A stretch of DNA of 64,000 nucleotides, from assembly GCA_900552105.1 (NCBI GenBank), contig URYH01000001.1:1-64000 (forward strand). The letters are read 5' to 3'. Every line of letters begins with the position of its first letter. Position 1 is the first letter of the stretch. Under the pieces are notes generated by a model. It had not been told where the DNA came from, ran no database searches, and was given only the letters and a program-made list of their open reading frames with translations. The position numbers and the translations under genes were made by a program. Below, piece after piece: positions 51,284 through 60,479 of this stretch. This DNA is from an uncultured Eubacteriales bacterium. Its GTDB lineage: Bacteria > Bacillota > Clostridia > Christensenellales > UBA1242.

Positions 51284-53464
51284 ATGATTATTCTTAAGAA
51301 TATTGAGCAGATTGCAGAAAAATATAATTGTTTGGTTCGTGACGGTGCGACTGGGCTCGAAGATGTTTCAGCGTTTGTTGAAACCTCTCTCGACCTTTCA
51401 AAAATCAAAGAGTATGCCGCAGGTCTTGACTTGCTTGATAACAAACAAAACATCATCGAAGACATGTCCGAAATGCTTTTTCAGCTTCGTGATTTTTTGC
51501 CGTCTGTTGGAAATTTCATAAAGATTTTGCTCGTTTCAAAAAACTATGAACAAATTGTTATTTTTGTCAAAAAAATTTTTGCCAACCAAATTGGAATAAT
51601 CAAATATCAAAGTGTCAAAGGCAGTTATTCATATTCCGAACGCTATTTTGACCGATTTATTGAAATTGTCAAAAACTGCAAAATTGACTCTGAACTCTAT
51701 TTGCCATTTGTTGCAAAAATTGTTTCGTCAAACGAAGGAAGTGTGCTCTATCAATGGATTAACCCAGCAAGCGAATATATCCAACTTTTTTTCAATCAGA
51801 ATGAACAGTGGATTTATGATTACATTCGTGACGGAAAAGAATATAAATATGAACTCATTGAGGCAGTTTGCAGTTTCAATTCCAACAAGGGAATCAATTT
51901 GTTGGTTGAAGACTATATTGCAAAAATTGCTTTCGACAAAGAAAAGAGTGACGGAATTTTCAAAACATACAAAAAAGATGTGATTAATTTTATTGATAAA
52001 GAGTTTATTTTCTCTGATGACAAACGAAAAATCGAACTCATTGGAATTTACTCAAAATTTTTGCCAGATAACGAAATTATCACACGACTCAAACAAATTT
52101 ATGAGAGCGATAAATGTGAAGAAGTAAAAACCATGGTCGCATCAATTCTTGGAATCACAGACACTCTTTCAATCAAAACAGAAAAACAGTTTTTGTATGC
52201 GGTTCGAAGAAAAATCAAAGAACCTCAACAACGCGCGCTTGGTGTTGTGTTCTCAAAATTTGACCTAAAACTCAAAAGCGGATATAAATGTGATGATGCG
52301 ATTTTTACTTTCATAATATATTTGTTCAAGGAAGAAAAAAATCTCAAAAACATCAAAAAACTCAAAGTTCTTGAAAATATATTTGAAATGCAAGGACTTT
52401 CGGAGTTTGCCGAAGCAGTTTTTGGCGAAATTGAAAACAAACCGGATATTTTATGTGCAAAATGGGCAATTCGAATGTGTGCACTTCTCTGTCGCGAAGA
52501 AAAAGCGGAGAGAATGGCAAACAAAATGGTTGAACTGTTTGGGCTTGGGCGCCGAAAAGAAGCCAACTATTTGGCTGAATGTTTGATTTATTCTGAACGC
52601 GAACAAGTGCTTGCGGGAATCAAAGAACTTTGTGAAAAATCGCCGGAAATTTTGGGCGATCTCAAAGATGAATATGCGAACTTATATGCCACAGCAAACA
52701 ACAAAAACTTGTCAGATGTTTATGACGAACTGGTTGAAGATGTCGCAACAGATCAAAGCGTAAGCGAGCAAACAAAAAGACTGTTCAATGCATTTATTTC
52801 AAAACGAGAATACACTCCAAAAAAATTTGAAAAATTATTTATGTCAAAAAATGTTTTGGGAGAACTCGCAAGACATTTGGTTTGGGGCGAATATAATTTT
52901 GGGCGTCTATATAATGCTTTTGTTTTGGACGGAGATGAAAAACGATATGTCGTCCAAACTCTACAACTTGACAATCCGCAAATTTCAATTGTCCATTCTC
53001 TTGACCTTGATGAAAGATTTGATGATGTTTTGTATGCGATTGAGAATCCATTATTTGAACAATTCAGAAGAAGTGTGTTTGATATCAAAACATATTCTCA
53101 AATGGCTGTGAGCGTTTCAAGATTTGCAGGAATGTTTGTGACAACTCGACCATTCATTGCAAGCATGAAAAACTTTGGTTTTGTCGAAAATAGGGCAGAT
53201 GACGAACAAATCCTTTCTTCAATGGTTTATATTCAAGAAGAACTTGGAACATTGGTTGAAGTTTGTTTTGACAAACCAGTCCTCTTGGGGCAAGATTACG
53301 CGACCCTTTCAAGCATATATTTCTATCGCCTTGTTGATGTCACAAAAAACGGGAATAAGTATGACACAATAAAAACAAATGCCATTTCCATTGGTGGGGT
53401 TGGAGAAAGACTTTTTGATTTCGCACTTAATGCTGTTTCAGTTTCATCTCGCAAGACAAATTAA
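51284..53464 (+). CDS. DUF4132-like protein with helical-repeat N-terminus
   Basis: A 726-residue cytoplasmic protein. Residues 1-500 are helical and resemble HEAT-type repeats. The region near 545-610 contains ARHLVWGEYNFGRLYNAFV and NPQISIVHSLDLDERF, the pattern I associate with DUF4132 (VW-G-Y, then IVHP-L), a domain shared with the regulator MolR. No catalytic motif was seen and no WGR domain was found. AGGAGC precedes the ATG. It stands alone between a strong promoter and a terminator. Function unknown. Confidence 0.7.
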   Translation: MIILKNIEQIAEKYNCLVRDGATGLEDVSAFVETSLDLSKIKEYAAGLDLLDNKQNIIEDMSEMLFQLRDFLPSVGNFIKILLVSKNYEQIVIFVKKIFANQIGIIKYQSVKGSYSYSERYFDRFIEIVKNCKIDSELYLPFVAKIVSSNEGSVLYQWINPASEYIQLFFNQNEQWIYDYIRDGKEYKYELIEAVCSFNSNKGINLLVEDYIAKIAFDKEKSDGIFKTYKKDVINFIDKEFIFSDDKRKIELIGIYSKFLPDNEIITRLKQIYESDKCEEVKTMVASILGITDTLSIKTEKQFLYAVRRKIKEPQQRALGVVFSKFDLKLKSGYKCDDAIFTFIIYLFKEEKNLKNIKKLKVLENIFEMQGLSEFAEAVFGEIENKPDILCAKWAIRMCALLCREEKAERMANKMVELFGLGRRKEANYLAECLIYSEREQVLAGIKELCEKSPEILGDLKDEYANLYATANNKNLSDVYDELVEDVATDQSVSEQTKRLFNAFISKREYTPKKFEKLFMSKNVLGELARHLVWGEYNFGRLYNAFVLDGDEKRYVVQTLQLDNPQISIVHSLDLDERFDDVLYAIENPLFEQFRRSVFDIKTYSQMAVSVSRFAGMFVTTRPFIASMKNFGFVENRADDEQILSSMVYIQEELGTLVEVCFDKPVLLGQDYATLSSIYFYRLVDVTKNGNKYDTIKTNAISIGGVGERLFDFALNAVSVSSRKTN

Positions 53465-53479
53465 ATTGAAATATCAACC

Positions 53480-53512
53480 AAAAAAGTTAAGAGGGTTTCT
53501 CTTAACTTTTTT
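53480..53512. terminator. Bidirectional intrinsic terminator
   Basis: AAAAAAGTTAAGAG / CTCTTAACTTTTTT stem between convergent genes. Confidence 0.88.
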
Positions 53513-53515
53513 GAT

Positions 53516-53950
53516 TTAGCACAAAAATGGTTTTAGTTTTTGAATGTTGCGTTCTTGAAAGTCTTCAAGCTTCAAAGCGATTTCCAAAATTTCGTTGTTG
53601 TCGCAGCCTGTTTTGTTTTTCATTTTAATCACATCAATAACGCCCATTGTGCTACCAACAATAAGCATCTCGGCAATGTTTTCTTCGCTCTTGTTAAAAC
53701 AGGTTTTCATTTTGATTGAACTATAAAGCATTGTTTTGTCAAACCAGTTGTTATCCTTTATGTCAAGATTTTCTGCTTTGGCGAGCATTTCGCACTCTTT
53801 TGCGAGAATATTGTAGTCTGAAAGTTGTTTGCTCATTTCGGTTTTCAGGTCTTCGCTTTTGCAAATTCCCAATAGTTCTTCCATTGATTCAACTCCCATT
53901 TTGACATTTTGGTATATTGCATTCAAAAGTTTCAAATCCGCGTCTTTCAT
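53516..53950 (-). CDS. Unknown helical-bundle protein (144 aa)
   Basis: Starts MKDADLKLLNAIYQNVKMGVES; predicted four- or five-helix bundle with conserved-looking EMLIVGSTMGVIDVIKM. It reminds me of ferritin-like DUF2383-type proteins of Clostridia, but clear metal ligands are not evident. GGAGGAAAAT precedes ATG 53950; an upstream in-frame ATG lacks a ribosome site. Single-gene transcript. Confidence 0.7.
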   Translation of the reverse strand: MKDADLKLLNAIYQNVKMGVESMEELLGICKSEDLKTEMSKQLSDYNILAKECEMLAKAENLDIKDNNWFDKTMLYSSIKMKTCFNKSEENIAEMLIVGSTMGVIDVIKMKNKTGCDNNEILEIALKLEDFQERNIQKLKPFLC

Positions 53951-54026
53951 ATTTTCCTCCGAGTTTAGTTTTTGCAATGGAGCAAATTATATGCAAAAAA
54001 TTGAGGTTTTGGAATGATGTGGACAC

Positions 54027-54067
54027 AAAAAAAACACGGGTTTCACTTTGCCCGTGTTTTTTTTTTA
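54027..54067. terminator. Terminator of the rpsB-tsf operon
   Basis: AAAACACGGG / CCCGTGTTTT stem with long A- and T-runs, just beyond the tsf stop on the minus strand. Confidence 0.9.
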
Positions 54068-54076
54068 ATAATCAAA

Positions 54077-54721
54077 TTACTTTGACATTTTTGCAACTTC
54101 TTCTGCGAGGTTGTCAACTCTTTTTTCAAGACCTTCGCCCATTTCATAACGAGTGAATCTTCTGATTGAAATTTTTTCTCCAATTTTGAGTGTTGCTTCG
54201 TTGATGAGTGTTGCGATTGTGAGGTCTGGATTTTTAACAAATTGTTGATCCATAAGGCAGAAATCTTGGTAGTATTTTTTGATTCTTCCTTCAACCATTT
54301 TTTCAACGATTTGAGCTGGTTTTCCTTCGTTGAGTGCTTGTGTGCGAAGAATTTCTTTTTCGCTTTCCAAAACTTCAGCTGGAACTTCGCTTGAATTTAC
54401 ATACAAAGGTTTTGCTGCTGCAATTTGCATTGCAATGTCTTTGACGAGTTGTTGGAATTGTTCTGATTTTGCAACGAAGTCTGTTTCACAGTTGACTTCA
54501 ACCAAAACACCGATTTTTCCGCCCATGTGAATGTATGAGCCAACAACGCCTTCAGCTGCAATTCTGTCAGCCTTTTTTGCTGCTGCTGCCATTCCCTTTT
54601 CGCGAAGGAATTTAACAGCGCCGTCCATATCTCCGTTTGATTCTGTGAGCGCTTTTTTGCAGTCCATCATGCCTGCACCTGTCATTGCTCTAAGCTTTGC
54701 GATATCTTGTGCTGTAAACAT
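54077..54721 (-). CDS. tsf: Translation elongation factor Ts
   Basis: Nucleotide-exchange factor for EF-Tu (214 residues, the short form). The N-terminal UBA-like domain is [20 protein letters not shown], then [22 protein letters not shown] and the core [18 protein letters not shown]. It starts two bases after the rpsB stop, the usual rpsB-tsf order, with AAGGAGAAT inside the end of rpsB. Confidence 0.96.
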   Translation of the reverse strand: MFTAQDIAKLRAMTGAGMMDCKKALTESNGDMDGAVKFLREKGMAAAAKKADRIAAEGVVGSYIHMGGKIGVLVEVNCETDFVAKSEQFQQLVKDIAMQIAAAKPLYVNSSEVPAEVLESEKEILRTQALNEGKPAQIVEKMVEGRIKKYYQDFCLMDQQFVKNPDLTIATLINEATLKIGEKISIRRFTRYEMGEGLEKRVDNLAEEVAKMSK

Positions 54722-54723
54722 AA

Positions 54724-55572
54724 TTATTCTCCTTCTTTTGGGGTTTCAACTTTTTTTGCTCTTGGTTTTCTAGCAGGTTTCTTTTCAACAACTTCTTCTT
54801 CAGCTTTTGCTTCTTCAAGTGCTTTGTCGTCGGTGAGGGCAGCAGCCATATCTGTTGCGCCTTCTTCGTTTTCAACTGTTTTCATTGAAACACCTTCACG
54901 AGCTTCGATGATTGCGTCTGCGATTGCACTTGCAATGAGTTTTACAGAACGGATTGCATCGTCATTGCCTGGAATAACATAGTCGATGTTGCTTGGGTCA
55001 CAGTTTGTGTCAACAAGTCCAACAAGTGGAATTCCAAGTGCTTTTGCTTCTTTAACACAGATGTGTTCTTTTGTTGGGTCAACAACAAAGATAAGTCCTG
55101 GAAGTTCTCTCATGTCCTTGATTCCGCCAAGGTTTGCTTCGAGTTTGTCTCTTTCTTGTTTAAGACGAGCAACTTCTTTCTTTGGCAACAAGTTGAATTC
55201 GCCAACTTTCTCCATTTGGTTGAGTTTGTTGAGTCTTTCGATTCTTGTTTTGATTGTCTTGAAGTTTGTCAAGCATCCACCAAGCCAACGGTTGTTCACA
55301 TAGAACATTCCGCAGCGTTCAGCTTCTTCCTTAACAGCTTCTTGAGCTTGTTTTTTTGTTCCTACGAAAAGAACAGTTTTTCCGCTTGCAGCAACATCTC
55401 TGACATAGTTGTAAGCAGCATCAATAAGGTCTGATGTTTGCTCCAAGTTGAGAATATGGATGTCGTTTCTTGCTGTGAAGATATATTTCTTCATGAGCGG
55501 ATTCCATTTTCTTGTTTGGTGACCGAAGTGAACACCGGCCTCCAATAATTGTTTCATTGAAATAACTGGCAT
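54724..55572 (-). CDS. rpsB: 30S ribosomal protein S2
   Basis: S2 of the small subunit, 282 residues. It begins [25 protein letters not shown], then [30 protein letters not shown] and [30 protein letters not shown]-terminal Ala/Glu/Lys-rich tail of ~45 residues ([16 protein letters not shown]) extends beyond the core. ATG 55572 has AAGGAGG upstream; the longer frame covers the leader. Preceded by a 110-base structured leader. Confidence 0.96.
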   Translation of the reverse strand: MPVISMKQLLEAGVHFGHQTRKWNPLMKKYIFTARNDIHILNLEQTSDLIDAAYNYVRDVAASGKTVLFVGTKKQAQEAVKEEAERCGMFYVNNRWLGGCLTNFKTIKTRIERLNKLNQMEKVGEFNLLPKKEVARLKQERDKLEANLGGIKDMRELPGLIFVVDPTKEHICVKEAKALGIPLVGLVDTNCDPSNIDYVIPGNDDAIRSVKLIASAIADAIIEAREGVSMKTVENEEGATDMAAALTDDKALEEAKAEEEVVEKKPARKPRAKKVETPKEGE

Positions 55573-55717
55573 AATTTTTTTCCTCCTTGTTTTTAAACTT
55601 CCTCGCGCTGTCGTTGCTCCTTTGTCAACCCTCTCAGGCAACCGACAAAGAATAAGTCACGAGTGCAAATTATCAATGATGACTTTCTTTTATATCACAC
55701 CGCGAAAAAAAATGCAA
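55573..55717 (-). promoter_or_regulatory. rpsB promoter and structured leader
   Basis: Minus strand TTGCAT (55717-55712), 17-base spacer, TATAAA (55694-55689), predicted start near 55682, giving a ~110-base leader. The leader contains a stem CTTTGTC/GACAAAG (55650-55644 and 55626-55620) around GGTTGCCTGAGAGGGTT, then a GC-rich CAGCGCGAGG stretch before the ribosome site. A ribosomal-protein autoregulatory leader is a reasonable inference. Confidence 0.5.
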
Positions 55718-55796
55718 CATATATTGTTTAATTTTTTTATATTAATATTTATATCTTAGAATTGACGAAAGGATTAATTTGTTATATTCTTAAAAC

Positions 55797-56624
55797 ATGA
55801 AATACGAAACGAAAAAAGATGAGATAATAATTTCTGATTTAAGCGAGTTTGACATAACCCAAATTCTTGAGTGCGGTCAAATTTTTTCATATGATAAGCT
55901 TGAAGAGAATCACTTTTTTGTTTATTCCGCTGACAAAGTTTGTGAGGTCGTCCAAAACGAGAAAAGTGCACATATTTTCACAAAAAATGTTGATTATTTT
56001 GCAAATTTCTTTGATTTGGATGAAAATTATGCAAGTTTCAAAGAAAAACTTCAAAAATATGATGAAATAAAAGACGCATTGAAATATGGATACGGAATAA
56101 GAATTTTGAGGCAAGATATATTCGAAATGTTTGTGAGTTTTGTCATTTCTGCGAACAACAACATTCCAAGAATAAAAAATTCAATCAAATATTTGAGAGA
56201 ACACACCGGCAAAAATATGGGGAGTTTTCATGCTTTTCCGACACTCACAGAACTTTCTCAAAAAGATGTCGAGTTTTTTGTGAAGGCGGGTCTGGGATAT
56301 CGAGCAACGCAAATGGTCAAACTTTTGAAACAACTAAAAGATGTTGACTTTGAGGAACTAAAAAAATTGGACACCGAAAGTTTGCGTAAAGAGTTGATTA
56401 GCCTTTCTGGAATTGGTCCAAAGGTCGCTGACTGCATTTTGCTTTTTGGCTTTTCGCGAAAAGATGTTTTTCCAGTTGACACTTGGATTGTCAAAATTTT
56501 TCATGACAAATTTGGCGACACAGACAACAGAAATCAAATGCGTGAGGAGCTGATAAAAAAATTTGGCGACCTCAGCGGGGTCGCACAACAATATTTGTTT
56601 TATCACAAGCGTGAAGAAGGTTAA
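55797..56624 (+). CDS. ogg: 8-oxoguanine DNA glycosylase/lyase, OGG1 type
   Basis: Base-excision repair enzyme of 275 residues. An OGG N-terminal domain (LECGQIFSYDKLEENHFFV) is followed by the HhH-GPD fold: GIGPKVADC with catalytic Lys209, and PVDTWIVK with Asp228. The 19-residue Lys-Asp spacing matches OGG1. No ribosome site; a TATATT box ends eight bases before the ATG, so the leader would be about two bases. Convergent with the S66 peptidase gene, with four bases of overlap. Confidence 0.9.
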   Translation: MKYETKKDEIIISDLSEFDITQILECGQIFSYDKLEENHFFVYSADKVCEVVQNEKSAHIFTKNVDYFANFFDLDENYASFKEKLQKYDEIKDALKYGYGIRILRQDIFEMFVSFVISANNNIPRIKNSIKYLREHTGKNMGSFHAFPTLTELSQKDVEFFVKAGLGYRATQMVKLLKQLKDVDFEELKKLDTESLRKELISLSGIGPKVADCILLFGFSRKDVFPVDTWIVKIFHDKFGDTDNRNQMREELIKKFGDLSGVAQQYLFYHKREEG

Positions 56625-57673
56625 TCCAAAATCTCGACCGTGAGATTATCAAAATCAACTTTTGCATTTCTGCCATAAGGCAAGATTGCATGCGGAAGGG
56701 CATGGCCAAAGTTCATATTAAACAAAATTGGCGTGTCCTTTATTTTTTTACGCAAAATCTCCTCATATTCTTTGAAATAAACTTCGTCTTGCGGTTTTCC
56801 AAAGAGAATCGCACGAGATGATTGAATGACATTCAAATTCAAAAGTGTTTCAATTTGTTTTTCAAACTCGTCTGGTGTTGGTTTTGAGTCTGAGGTTTCA
56901 AGAAAGAGAATTTTGTCTTTATAAAAATTTGAGTCGGTCGGAAAGATTTGATATTTGTCGTTATAAACTTTTGCAAGTTCGTGACGCCTACCCGTTAGAA
57001 GGTCATAAATCACATCAAGGCAACCGCCAAACAATTTGCCTTTTGCGGGGGAAAGCGGTTTGTTAATCACTTCATATCCGCGAGTTTCCTTGTGGCTCGT
57101 TCTTTTTGTTCCAAGAGCGGCAGGAGAGAAATCTTTTCGCTCTTCATACCAAACATCGCTCGACTCGATTTTTTTGTCCTCAAATCCGTTCAACAAGTTT
57201 TTGAAATGTTTTTCTGAATATGGAAGCATTTTGTCGTCAAGTTCAGCAATGTCAACAAGAAGACATTGACCATAATAAGTGTTTAGTCCAAGTTTGTAAA
57301 AAATCAAATGATTTGTTGTTGAGTCGGAAAATCCCAAAAAGACTTTTTGATTTTTCTTTATTGCCTCAATCAATTTTTGGTTTTCAAAAACATATGGGCA
57401 AATTTCATATGCATTGTCGCCACCGATTGCACATATAACCATTTCAACATCTTGGTCACAGAATGCTTGCAGCAAATCGTCCGCTTTTGCTTTTGGGTTG
57501 TTTGCAAGAAATTGCAAACCTTTCATGGCGTTATCCATAAACACAAGTTTGTATCCCAAACGACTAATTCTCTCATTTGCAAGTTTGATTTCGTGCGAAA
57601 CAAAACTTTCTCCCGCGACTCCCGCCGAAAGGGAAACAACTGCAATTTTTGCGCCTTTATTAATTTTTTTCAT
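56621..57673 (-). CDS. LD-carboxypeptidase/MccF-like S66 family peptidase
   Basis: Cytoplasmic serine peptidase of 350 residues. The nucleophile Ser116 lies in FLGFSDSTTNHL, preceded by CAIGGDNAYE. The catalytic Glu lies in KILFLETSDSKPTPDE and the His in NMNFGHALPHAILP. The family includes LdcA (murein recycling) and MccF (microcin C immunity); the length and the central TSHKETRGYEVIN insertion resemble MccF-like members. AAGGAAAAT precedes the ATG. It follows the SDR gene by 19 bases on the same strand. Confidence 0.87.
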   Translation of the reverse strand: MKKINKGAKIAVVSLSAGVAGESFVSHEIKLANERISRLGYKLVFMDNAMKGLQFLANNPKAKADDLLQAFCDQDVEMVICAIGGDNAYEICPYVFENQKLIEAIKKNQKVFLGFSDSTTNHLIFYKLGLNTYYGQCLLVDIAELDDKMLPYSEKHFKNLLNGFEDKKIESSDVWYEERKDFSPAALGTKRTSHKETRGYEVINKPLSPAKGKLFGGCLDVIYDLLTGRRHELAKVYNDKYQIFPTDSNFYKDKILFLETSDSKPTPDEFEKQIETLLNLNVIQSSRAILFGKPQDEVYFKEYEEILRKKIKDTPILFNMNFGHALPHAILPYGRNAKVDFDNLTVEILD

Positions 57674-57692
57674 ATTATTTTCCTTTTTTTGA

Positions 57693-58472
57693 CTATTTCA
57701 AAAAGATTTTGTGAATCCCCCAATATAGGACGTTGACTGGAACGATGTGGCTTAAAAAATTGAGAATTTTGTATTTGAAGCCAATTATATACATTGCTTT
57801 GCATTTTTTCTTGGTTGAAATCTGATAAATTTTTTTCGCCACTTTTGTTTTGTCCATGCGTTTGTCATTTTTGTTGTCAACAAAATCTGCTGCCCGTTCA
57901 ACTTGATTTCCATAACGCAAGTTTGTTTCAAAGTATTTCACGCGATTTTTAACAAATTCGGTTTTTATGTCGCCAGGGCAAACCGCAACAACATCAATAC
58001 CCGCATTTTTGAGTTCATTTCTCATGCCATACGAAAGGGAGTTCACTGCAGCCTTGCTCGCACAATACAAAGAGCGAAAAGGCAAAGAAAACAATGCACA
58101 TGCAGAACTGATGTTGATTATCTTGCCTGTTGATGTCATGAGAGGGAGAGCGCACTTTGTGCAGTTGAGAACGCCAAAGAAATTAACATCAAATTGTTTG
58201 TGGCAATCGTCAATCGGCAAGAACTCTGATGCACCAAATAAACCAAATCCCGCATTGTTAATCAAAATATCAATATGAGGGTGTTTTTCTGAAATGCGCT
58301 TGAATGTTTCAAGCACTTGTTCAAAATTTGACACATCGCAAGAATACTCATCATTTTCAGGATTGTTTAGACTTCTAGCAATTTTAACAACCTCAAAATC
58401 GCCTTGTTCAAAAAGCGAACAAAGTTCTTTTCCAATTCCGCTGCTCGCACCAGTTATAACCACAGTTCTCAT
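57693..58472 (-). CDS. Short-chain dehydrogenase/reductase
   Basis: NAD(P)-dependent oxidoreductase of 259 residues. The cofactor loop TGASSGIG is at 7-14, followed by NNAG near 93 and the active-site Ser and YCASK near 140-157. CPGDIKTEF matches the classical SDR pattern. The C-terminus is hydrophobic and basic (FLSHIVPVNVLYWGIHKIFLK) and could associate with membrane, as in lipid-related SDRs. GAGGTATAT precedes the ATG. Probably co-transcribed with the S66 gene; substrate unknown. Confidence 0.9.
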   Translation of the reverse strand: MRTVVITGASSGIGKELCSLFEQGDFEVVKIARSLNNPENDEYSCDVSNFEQVLETFKRISEKHPHIDILINNAGFGLFGASEFLPIDDCHKQFDVNFFGVLNCTKCALPLMTSTGKIINISSACALFSLPFRSLYCASKAAVNSLSYGMRNELKNAGIDVVAVCPGDIKTEFVKNRVKYFETNLRYGNQVERAADFVDNKNDKRMDKTKVAKKIYQISTKKKCKAMYIIGFKYKILNFLSHIVPVNVLYWGIHKIFLK

Positions 58473-58564
58473 ATATACCTCACTTTCTAGTAAATTCTAA
58501 ACAAAAATAATTAGAATAACAACCAATAAACAAAAAAATATAAAATTAATCTCAAAACTTGCCA

Positions 58565-58593
58565 TTGACACATATATGATTTCAAGTTATACT
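58565..58593 (+). promoter_or_regulatory. Strong promoter of the HAD gene
   Basis: TTGACA (58565-58570), 17-base spacer, TATACT (58588-58593), about 70 bases before the ATG. Confidence 0.75.
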
Positions 58594-58661
58594 TTATTTA
58601 TAAACAAAATGTCGCAATAAAATATTTATGCATAAATTCGCATAAATATGCAGGAGGAAAA

Positions 58662-59513
58662 ATGGCAAAACCAAAAATTGCAATATGTTATGATTTCGAC
58701 CAAACACTTTCAACAAAGAATATGCAGGAATTTGATTTTATGAAGATGGCTGGCATGAGTGCAGACGAATTTTGGGAAATGTGTGCAAAATTTACAAAAA
58801 AACATGGTTGTGACAACATTTTAACCATGATGAAGAAAATGATTGATGTTTTGAATCAAAACGGTGTTGTTGACCAAAAAGCAAAACTTGAAGAGTTTGG
58901 AAAGACTGTGGAGTTCTTTGATGGAGTTGAAACTTGGTTCGAACGAATAAATAATTATGCAGAAAAACTTGGTGTTGAAGTCAAACACTACATAATTTCT
59001 TCAGGCATAAAAGAGATTATTGAAGGCACGAGCATAGCAAAATATTTTGACCAAATTTACGCTTGCTATTATGCGTATGATGACGAGGGACGTGCAATTT
59101 GGCCAGCCATTGCAATCAACTACACAAACAAAACACAATTCTTATACCGCATAAACAAGGGGATATATGATGTTAATGACCACAGTGTCAACAACATTAT
59201 GGACCATGACATCAGACCAGTGCCTTTTGAGAATTTTGTTTATATTGGAGACAGTTCAACAGACATTCCATCAATGCGAACAATCATGAAAGCGGGCGGG
59301 AACACAATTTGCGTTTATGACAAGAACAAACCAATGCAAGAATACATCAAAAATTTGCTTGTTAATGACAAAGTTAATTTTGTTGCAGAGGCGGATTATT
59401 CAAAGAACTCTGACCTCGAAAAAATTGTTAAAGGCATCATCAAAAGCGTTAAAGACAAAACAAATTTGAAATTTTTGACAAAATATCAAAAGTCCAAGAT
59501 TGACAAAAAATAA
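58662..59513 (+). CDS. HAD-superfamily phosphatase
   Basis: A 283-residue haloacid-dehalogenase-fold hydrolase. The nucleophile and acid lie in YDFDQTLS (Asp11, Asp13), motif II in IISSGIKEIIEG, the conserved Lys in NKTQFLYRINKG, and the metal ligands in YIGDSSTDIPSMR. It resembles phosphoserine-phosphatase-like HADs with a helical cap; the substrate is unknown. AGGAGG precedes the ATG. It probably shares a transcript with the following 108-residue gene. Confidence 0.88.
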   Translation: MAKPKIAICYDFDQTLSTKNMQEFDFMKMAGMSADEFWEMCAKFTKKHGCDNILTMMKKMIDVLNQNGVVDQKAKLEEFGKTVEFFDGVETWFERINNYAEKLGVEVKHYIISSGIKEIIEGTSIAKYFDQIYACYYAYDDEGRAIWPAIAINYTNKTQFLYRINKGIYDVNDHSVNNIMDHDIRPVPFENFVYIGDSSTDIPSMRTIMKAGGNTICVYDKNKPMQEYIKNLLVNDKVNFVAEADYSKNSDLEKIVKGIIKSVKDKTNLKFLTKYQKSKIDKK

Positions 59514-59549
59514 AAATAATTCTAAAATATTTTTAGATATGGAGGCGTT

Positions 59550-59876
59550 ATGGAAGAAGAAAAATATATCCAAGGAAATTTGAGAAATTTGATTAGAATG
59601 ACTTGTCTTGACCTTGACGGCGAAACATCACGAGAAGACATTGAGCAAGTTTTGCCAATCGACCAAAATCTTGTCAAAGTTTGGCTTGACGGTGAAAAGA
59701 TGTTTTTTGAAATTGAAGGCAATTTGTCATTCTTCATTCTTGAACACGATGGAAAGTTCAAAAATCTTGATATTTTGAAAAGAGTTATGCTCAAATTCAA
59801 TATATTTCTCAAAGGAAACGGCGACATCGAGAAAAAGATTTTCCAAAATGACATTCTTATGCTTTTGACCAAATAA
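59550..59876 (+). CDS. Unknown 108-aa protein
   Basis: Soluble acidic alpha/beta protein (MEEEKYIQGNLRNLIRMT..., NLVKVWLDGEKMFFEIEGNLSFFIL). No family recognised. GGAGGCG precedes the ATG, 36 bases after the HAD stop, and an intrinsic terminator follows, so the two probably form an operon. Confidence 0.68.
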   Translation: MEEEKYIQGNLRNLIRMTCLDLDGETSREDIEQVLPIDQNLVKVWLDGEKMFFEIEGNLSFFILEHDGKFKNLDILKRVMLKFNIFLKGNGDIEKKIFQNDILMLLTK

Positions 59877-59881
59877 AAAAG

Positions 59882-59908
59882 AAAAGAGGTTTGAACCTCT
59901 TTTTTTGT
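59882..59908. terminator. Bidirectional intrinsic terminator
   Basis: AAAGAGGTT / AACCTCTTT stem with a T-run, between convergent genes. Confidence 0.88.
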
Positions 59909-59921
59909 TGCGTTTTTGTGA

Positions 59922-60374
59922 TTATTTTATGCGAAGCAAGACATCAGACAAATATTGTCCTCGGCGCAGAGCGATTTTGTTTACGTGCATAAGATTTTCA
60001 ATGTTGTTGAGAAACAAATCCCAACGATTCATAAAACGTTTGATATATTCGTCACTATTGCCTCTTTTTCTGAATCTTTCAATATATTCATCTTTGCAAT
60101 GACGATAAGGGTATACAATATAAAATTTTTCGTTGCGACGAATAAGTTCGTTTATCACAACATCATGGGTGCTGGTGAAAACGTAATCATATTTTTTTGC
60201 AAGTGCCGCAGCACATTCAACATAATTTTTCTCCCAACCTGGGTCTTTGACAAAGGCATGTGAAGAAAGGTCATAAAGACTGATTTTTTGATATGAAGGA
60301 ACAGCATCTCGAATTGAAGTTTTTCCGATGCCGGCAAATCCACAAATAATGATGCCTTGTTTTTCTCTGAGCAT
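59922..60374 (-). CDS. P-loop NTP-binding protein, nucleoside-kinase-like
   Basis: A 150-residue P-loop protein. Walker A GFAGIGKTS is near 12-20, and an Arg-rich lid region YIERFRKRGNSDEYIKRFMNRW is near 97-118. Size and layout resemble small kinases or phage-type nucleotide kinases; DVVINELIRRNEKFYIVYP fits the core strand before the lid. The substrate is not identifiable. GAGGTGCAAT precedes the ATG. Confidence 0.72.
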   Translation of the reverse strand: MLREKQGIIICGFAGIGKTSIRDAVPSYQKISLYDLSSHAFVKDPGWEKNYVECAAALAKKYDYVFTSTHDVVINELIRRNEKFYIVYPYRHCKDEYIERFRKRGNSDEYIKRFMNRWDLFLNNIENLMHVNKIALRRGQYLSDVLLRIK

Positions 60375-60445
60375 ATTGCACCTCGCTAATAATTATATGA
60401 TAAATTATTATACAAAATATTACAAGTTATTTTCTGAAATTCGTT

Positions 60446-60473
60446 TTGATTGGCGAGCGAAGTTGAATATAAT
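60446..60473 (+). promoter_or_regulatory. Leaderless promoter of the aldehyde dehydrogenase gene
   Basis: TTGATT (60446-60451), 16-base spacer, TATAAT (60468-60473), then exactly six bases to ATG 60480. Confidence 0.65.
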
Positions 60474-60479
60474 GACTTT

